Translations under genes and position numbers: made by a program
Part shown: one piece after another, positions 58,752 through 64,000 of the stretch
Position numbering within the stretch: position 1 is the first letter of the stretch
Layout: each line of letters opens with the position of its first letter
Assembly (NCBI RefSeq): GCF_029784165.1
Contig: NC_073696.1
Location: forward strand, 40,255,858-40,319,857
DNA length: 64,000 nt
From: Wyeomyia smithii
Taxonomy: Eukaryota > Arthropoda > Insecta > Diptera > Culicidae
Reading direction: 5' to 3'
The notes under the pieces: model-generated
The model's input: the letters and a program-made list of their open reading frames with translations, nothing else
Told to the model about the DNA's origin: nothing
Database searches by the model: none

Positions 58752-59332
58752 TTAATAGAGATTTAATAGAGATCTCAAGAAATTAAAAGGTTATGTTTGA
58801 TTTTAGGAGTTTGGTTTGAGCAATACGAAAAAATTTCAAATGTTACTTGGTGACATTGTTACACAGTATAAGAAAATTCAATTCCAAATGAATGGACAAA
58901 GGTTTCTATATCAAGATCCATGGTTCCGAACACGTCGAATCAAACGAAATCGTTTGTGGCTTGTATCATCAGTAGTCCAGTTGGGCGAATATTTATTGCA
59001 TTTATAAGAACAGAAATTTGATTCAATTCCGAGGCCAGCGCATTCAATTCCTCTTTGAAAACAGGATGATAACTTCGGGCGATCCTAAAGCGGTTTCATG
59101 GATTCGTCAGAACTTTTTGGCCTACAGAAAGAGCGGTTTTGAAGAGCTGTATTAAATATTAGGGAGGGCTTTAGTGCTTCAAGTCATCTCGTTCCAATTG
59201 TGAACAAATACGAACCTTTAGTATATGATCCAAGAGTTTTAGCTCTGCAACCAGTAAAAACGCTGTTTAGTTCTAAGCTGCACAAACCCTGCCCCCTTCC
59301 CCTGGATTTAAAAATTGGCTAAGGCTAAGGCT

Positions 59333-60036
59333 AATTTTTTATGTTTTTTCGACGCCATTTTGTTTCAAGACCGAATATCAAAATTCCAAGAGTTTGTCCA
59401 CATATTTGCATCTTTTTACCCATCTCTTGAAAAAAGCAGATCCTTAATCGGACAAAAACTGAGCTCAAAACAGTGATTCTACGAAACCGGTTTTGGCATA
59501 GTTTTAGTATATTTCACAAAGCAAAATAATATCAATTATCTCTGAGCATTAATGGTAATTCGCTAATATCTTAAAGTGATAGTCAAATTATATCTTTTTT
59601 TGAGTAAAAAAGTCTCAGAAATCGAATGGTAGGTGTTTGATCTACCTAAAATGTCAGCAGATAAACCTATTTTTGTATAGTAGGGGAATTGGGGCAAGAT
59701 CGACATTTTGCTGACACTTTACGTAGATCAGACACCTACCATTCGATTTCTGAGACTTTTTTACTCAAGATAAGATATTATTTGACTACTACCTAAAGAT
59801 ATTAGCGAATTACCATTAATGTTCAGAAATAATCGATATTATTTTGCTTTGTGAAATACACTGAAACTATGCCAAAACCGGTTTCGTAGAAAAATACCGT
59901 TTTGAGCTCAGTTTTTGTCCGATTTAAGATCTGCTTTTTTCAAGAGATGGGTAAAAAGATGCTTATATGTGGACAAACTCTTGGAATTTTGATATTCTGT
60001 CTTGAAACAAAATGGCGTCGAAAAACATAAAAAATT
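59333..60036. repeat. long inverted repeat (about 327-bp arms, 49-bp spacer)
   Basis: Left arm 59333-59659 and right arm 59709-60036 are inverted copies at roughly 90% identity. Marks are TTTTTTCGACGCCATTTTG, CCAAGAGTTTGTCCACATAT, CAAGAGATGGGTAAAAAGATG, ACGAAACCGGTTTTGGCATAG and GAAATCGAATGGTAGGTGT. A transcript would fold into a stem of more than 300 bp. No coding capacity. Either a fold-back element or an inverted duplication. Confidence 0.85.
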
Positions 60037-60280
60037 TCCAGTTTCTCAAAAATTCAAAACGGCGCCATTGTTGCCCTTGAAGTTGAAATATGTTCAAACT
60101 CCGGGAAATTTACTTTCACATTAAACTTCATCAAAAAATCATACATAGAAGCTAAGGCAAAACAATTGTTGCACTGAGTAATCTAGATGGCTGGTACCGT
60201 ATTTTCAATCCATTGCACACTGGAAAAAAATGAACCCAAATTACCACTAATTAGAAGCCGCTGGGCTGGCAACCTGAAAT

Positions 60281-60480
60281 ATAGCATTTCTTATGTAAAA
60301 TTGGTCAATAAATCGATTGGTGATATATTCGTTCTGTGCAGGGCACGGGAAAGGGTCTATATTTACAAAAATGCGAGAAAATAGGGTGAAAAGAGGAAAA
60401 ATAGACCATTTCCCGTGCCCTGTCCAAAATGAAACCATCACCAATCGATTTGTTGACCAATTTTACATAAAAGATGCTAT
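60281..60480. repeat. inverted repeat with 80-bp arms and 40-bp loop
   Basis: Left arm 60281-60360 and right arm 60401-60480 match as inverted copies at 69 of 80 positions with no gaps. The marks TTATGTAAAATTGGTCAA, AAATCGATTGGTGAT and CAGGGCACGGGAAA are the best matched parts. The compact hairpin lies 245 bp from the longer inverted repeat. Confidence 0.88.
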
Positions 60481-60639
60481 ATTTGTGCATTTAGGCTGCA
60501 AAGAAATAGAACGATACCCAAAGGTGACCTAACGGGAGTTCAAGCTAACACCTTTAGTATCAACAGCCTTGGACTGGATGGAAGCGAAGCCAAACATGGA
60601 TGTTCCATAAAAAGTGATTGACACAGATCGTGTTATGTG

Positions 60640-61250
60640 GAGCAATGGAGGGCCGAGTCTTCCAGATGGCTCAAAATCGGATCTCAGACTGGATCAGTGG
60701 TTTACGGACCAAGTATAGAGGCAACTATTTCTTTGCGTGAGTGACCATCCGTTATACGCAATATACAACAGACATGCGAAAAATGGAATCTGGCATTACT
60801 GGCATTATAGTCAGCCACAAGCTGACTAGTCTCCTAGACTAGTCTGGGAGAGGATTGCAACTTCTCGTCTCAATAAAGTTATGCTACTTTAGGTACCCGG
60901 TCGCTCCGGAATCAAAGGAAATGAACATATTAAGACAATTCATTGTACCTACACTGCTTATGGGTCCCTTCACATTCGCTATCAAGGGCGAATTAAGTAC
61001 ATGGGGAAAGCTGGAAATAGCATCTCATTGACAAATGCACAGCTTTGAAGATAAGCTGAAGAATTTTTCTACCCCAACCTTGCGGTTTTCAAAAGGCTAC
61101 TAAGCTTAATTCGTAGTGAACTATGCATCAACACGGGACTCTTCAGTGGACACTGTCCTGCTCTTTATCGCTCAGAAAAAAATCGGCAAAATCCCAACCG
61201 AAAATTGCCGCTTCTGCAACGCCGAACCTGAGAGCTTTGCTTTCACCGGG
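60640..61250 (+). pseudogene. RNase H / C-terminal remnant of a non-LTR ORF2
   Basis: Pieces in several frames: WLKIGSQTGSVVYGPSIEAT (RNase H start, first Asp not evident), CEKWNLALLAL, VPGRSGIKGNEH (the VPGHSGI..NE motif with His changed to Arg), then TGLFSGHCP and ENCRFCNAEPES (C-terminal Cys motif). The order matches RNase-H-bearing non-LTR elements such as R1, LOA or I. Multiple stops and shifts; not functional. The end meets a mariner remnant on the other strand near 61260. Confidence 0.6.
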
Positions 61251-61264
61251 CTCTTGCTTCATCA

Positions 61265-61640
61265 AGGTTCAAATTCTTCGAAAGTTAAGAGATAACTCCA
61301 TACCAGTCTTCCTCGGATTTAACCACCTTGGGATGCTCCCTTAGTGCCTGCCTAATAATAGTCCAGTATTCGATGGGCTTTAGTTCTGGTGCGTTGAGGA
61401 GAAGGTGTTCATGTTATGTGGTTACCAAAGTGACCTTATTGGCATCGTGAAGAACAGTAGCCCTGGAGGTTGTTGAAAGTCCACCTTGACGTAAATCTCA
61501 TCATCCATGATAAGACAATGGGGCTTCGTCAGCATCTTGGTATATAGGCCCTCAACTTTCTCACCTTATTTTGCCGTTCGTCATGATTTGGAGCCTTCTG
61601 CATTTAGTACATATATATGTCCTCCCGTTCTCTGCGCTGT
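61265..61640 (-). pseudogene. Tc1/mariner-type transposase remnant
   Basis: The minus strand reads CLTKPHCLIMDDE (the DD of the catalytic triad region), TYVKVDFQQLPG, then after an internal deletion DANKVTLV and APELKPIEYW (the catalytic PELRPIE box) and REHPKVVKSEEDW. The order matches a Tc1/mariner transposase group common in mosquitoes. Catalytic motifs are recognisable but the middle is deleted and frames are broken. Confidence 0.7.
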
Positions 61641-62215
61641 AAATGGGAGACTTGGACGGATTCAACTTTTATAGACCGCATTTCTCCTTTCGTTCGATGC
61701 TCAAAGTTCCGTTGTAACGCAGTAATCACACTCACCGTTGACTGCTTGATTCAGAGTTGTTTTTTGATGTCCTGATGAGAGAGAGAGTAGAGGGTTTTCA
61801 AGGTGCTTGCGCAAAATCAATTCGCAACGTTGCTTTTCGGGTGACAATGACTGTGAATGAAAATTCATACTTTTCAATATAACTTCTTCCCACAATTTTA
61901 TATATTTGTTTGACCTTCTACAGAATTGTGTCATTTTTATGGTTTTATATTTCAGCTGAAGATTGTAAAACACAATATTTAGGAATAGCAAAGTTACTTG
62001 CAAAAGTACGAATTTTTATGCAAAAGATTGTTTTCAATTAAACAATCAAAGAGACTATTAGAGTCACTTAGATTTTATATTCTTTTGGTGCTTTCGGAAT
62101 ATCGAATAGCTATCTGCGTTTTTTGCTTACGTATGAGTAATTTAAAGTTGACCCGAGACACCGTTAATGGTTGAACAACTTTTTATTTCTTACTGCAGAT
62201 AGATCAAATGTTCAG
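61641..62215. other. no recognisable gene
   Basis: Short frames only. Nothing recognised. Confidence 0.5.
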
Positions 62216-62217
62216 TG

Positions 62218-62218
<1 letters not shown>

Positions 62219-62278
<60 letters not shown>
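62219..62278. repeat. (AT)n microsatellite
   Basis: About 60 bp of uninterrupted AT dinucleotides. No transposon end adjoins it, unlike the tract at 16.8 kb. Confidence 0.95.
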
Positions 62279-62280
<2 letters not shown>

Positions 62281-62563
62281 GTTTGGCCAAAAAATTTGAT
62301 TTGAGTTAACTTTGTATACAAAACTTTTTTTAATCACTAAATCGACCATTCTCGAAACGGAGCGCAGTATAATACATAGAAACTTTTCTTAATAAGAATA
62401 TCATCAAAATCAAATTTGAGGACGCTATTACTTTAGAGCAAGAAATCAGCGAAATAAAACACTGTGCATGGAAGGTAACGCAGGGCTAGCCGGATAAATC
62501 TTCACTGAACGCTTTCAATCTTATCGACGCATCTACGAGATTCCAGACAAATTGAAGTATGAG

Positions 62564-62755
62564 CAGGCCCGGATTTGAGGGGGGGCAAAGGGGGCAAATG
62601 CCCCGGGCCTCCCGATTGAAGGGGCCCCCCTAGTCCAAGGGCGACCTTTTTTTTTTTGCTCGTCACCTTCATGAACATTACCTCTAAATGTTTTAAGAAA
62701 AGGGGGCCTCACAAACAAATTTGCACCGGGCCCCCAGCGTCTAAATCCGGCCCTG
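62564..62755. mobile_element. 192-bp hAT-like MITE with perfect 8-bp TSD
   Basis: Ends CAGGCCCGGATTTGAGG and the complement of CTAAATCCGGCCCTG. Identical flanking octamers AGTATGAG at 62556-62563 and 62756-62763. G/C-rich subterminal runs. No coding capacity. hAT assignment by end sequence and duplication length. Confidence 0.85.
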
Positions 62756-62767
62756 AGTATGAGACCT

Positions 62768-62995
62768 ACTGGGCGATCACGATTCTCAACGCAGATCATT
62801 TCCCGTTGTCTTTCGCCGTTAGCAAGGTGGTTTGTGAAAATTTATCAAGCCAGTTATGTACATGAGCGACAACAACGGACCAAATTTTTAAGCTGCGCCA
62901 GATTCTCCACAAGTGTCGCGAATCAAGTCCCCACGCACCACCTATTCATCGATTTTAGGGCCGCTTACGACACTATCGACCGAGTGGAGTTCTGA
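62768..62995 (+). pseudogene. reverse transcriptase fragment interrupted by the hAT MITE
   Basis: VPTHHLFIDFRAAYDTIDRVEF near the 3' end is the RT motif A region (FxDFxxAYD), with the catalytic Asp retained. Upstream pieces such as ARFSTSV are frameshifted from the expected Leu-Arg-Gln-Ile-Leu stretch. Resembles RTE/JAM-type or related LINE RTs. Sequence left of the MITE (about 62500-62563) probably belongs to the same remnant. Confidence 0.55.
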
Positions 62996-63635
62996 AAAAT
63001 TACACTGGCGAATAAAGTTTTTGCCCTAGAACTAAAACTGGACAAGATGGAAGTTTTATCCAGCTTTCAACGTTACCGCTCGTAGGCGGATGTATTTGAC
63101 TGATAATAACGGTTACACAAATTCAGTGGAACCTAAGCTAGTTCAGTAGTAAAAATTTAGTGGAACTTAAACTAGCTCAATCAGAATTCGCATTGAACTA
63201 ATTTTAGTTCAATGGAAATATCCATTAAGCTAGTAGTTTTAGTCTATTCCCAAGAAAGCTGGATAGCTGTTCAACCGTTTCAGCATATTTTGGCGCCCCT
63301 AGCTAGTTCGAAGTTGCGTCAAAAGTTCCCATCCCTTTTTCCTCGGAAGTTAACCGCGCTCTTCCTTTGACCGATGTATCGATGGAGACACCTGGTTCAC
63401 CACTGCACAGTAGTCGAGGTAAAGAATGTAAGGGAAATTTAGATCTAGAGCTTGATAGTAACACGCTAGTGAAAAACTTACTTCCACGAAGTTGTTACGT
63501 ATAATGAAGCGCTTATTTCATGTTACCACAAATTGGAGTGACCAAAATGTTCGATGACACGAAATATCCAACATTCCTATTTCTTTGTGGATAAATTTGA
63601 AGATTTCTCTACACAATGTTGTAGCCCCGTTCATT
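62996..63635. other. no recognisable gene; CTAGTTCA-type short repeats
   Basis: At 63125-63240, forms of AGTTCA(A/G)T and ACTAGCTCA recur in both orientations. Otherwise nothing recognised. Confidence 0.4.
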
Positions 63636-63639
63636 TTGA

Positions 63640-63910
63640 GAAATTTTGTAGAAAATAGTTTTTCTCTAGATTTTTGCTATCGAGGTCTTAATCCATATTT
63701 TCCCCTAAATTCTCTCCCTGGATCAATGTGCGATATTGAACTAGGCGTCTCCATCGATTCAGCAGTGAAAGGAGATGCACGGTTATCTTCCGGGAGAAAC
63801 ATGTGGGCACGCTTTCGGACTGGATAGGGGCACCAAAATTCACAGGAACGGTTGAACAAATAATATCCTTCTTTTTTTGTTTGAGCTCTAGGAAAAAATC
63901 TGTAGTCACC
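63640..63910. repeat. dispersed repeat E, copy 5
   Basis: AGGGGCACCAAAATTCACAGG then TTTGTTTGAGCTCTAGG, as in the other copies. It is preceded by a CTCTCCCTGGATCAATGTGC segment. Confidence 0.5.
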
Positions 63911-64000
63911 TTATTAAAATTAAGTGAAATATCTATAATTGGCTTATTTTGAAATGAACTATTCCATAACACCGACAGTCCTACACGCAAAACTTTTCCT

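Overview
This window looks like a piece of an insect genome, most likely a mosquito (Culicidae). The reasons are an AT-rich background, a very high density of non-LTR retrotransposons, tRNA-derived SINEs and small inverted-repeat DNA elements, and one host exon of the TMTC (protein O-mannosyltransferase) family. The sequence shows no bacterial operons, rRNA genes or CRISPR arrays. The species assignment is inference.

The only confident host gene is one 1.5-kb exon of a TMTC2-type gene on the minus strand (27554..29057), with a visible acceptor and donor. No TPR-coding exon lies to its left and no N-terminal exon to its right. If the gene is intact, most of the window is intron or intergenic DNA filled with mobile elements. 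Two weaker host candidates are a 50-aa secreted-type peptide (10304..10456) with a poly(A) signal close behind it, and a membrane-protein-like reading frame with one stop (49566..49944, minus).

Mobile elements by region. 1-10 kb: a Jockey-type gag remnant, a SINE, a hammerhead-like motif, a fold-back element, a Helitron-like non-autonomous element and a CA-rich simple-repeat block. 14-22 kb: a DNA transposon with terminal inverted repeats of over 400 bp between (TA)n tracts. Its transposase has a 92-bp intron and is decayed. Nested in it is a 417-bp P-like element with a perfect 8-bp target duplication and a THAP-like fragment. A 500-N assembly gap covers its right end. 23-31 kb: two Jockey-type reverse transcriptase remnants and several SINE pieces around the TMTC exon. 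31-50 kb: mostly dispersed repeats, hAT-like and Harbinger-like MITEs, four tRNA-derived SINE families and a 94-bp perfect inverted repeat. 50.9-56.9 kb: a nearly full-length I-clade-like non-LTR element with an intact ORF1, a four-times frameshifted ORF2 (endonuclease, reverse transcriptase, RNase H) and a 17-bp candidate target duplication. 57-64 kb: a TTAA-flanked MITE, two hairpin-forming inverted repeats, an RNase H remnant, a Tc1/mariner transposase remnant and a hAT MITE with a perfect 8-bp duplication inside another reverse transcriptase remnant.

The genes do not form a pathway. The window records repeated transposition, nesting and inverted duplication around one conserved exon. The least explained items are the long-TIR transposon with its unassigned transposase, the inverted duplication that breaks at a GTCCC shared by two repeat families, and the neighbouring long hairpins at 59.3-60.5 kb.
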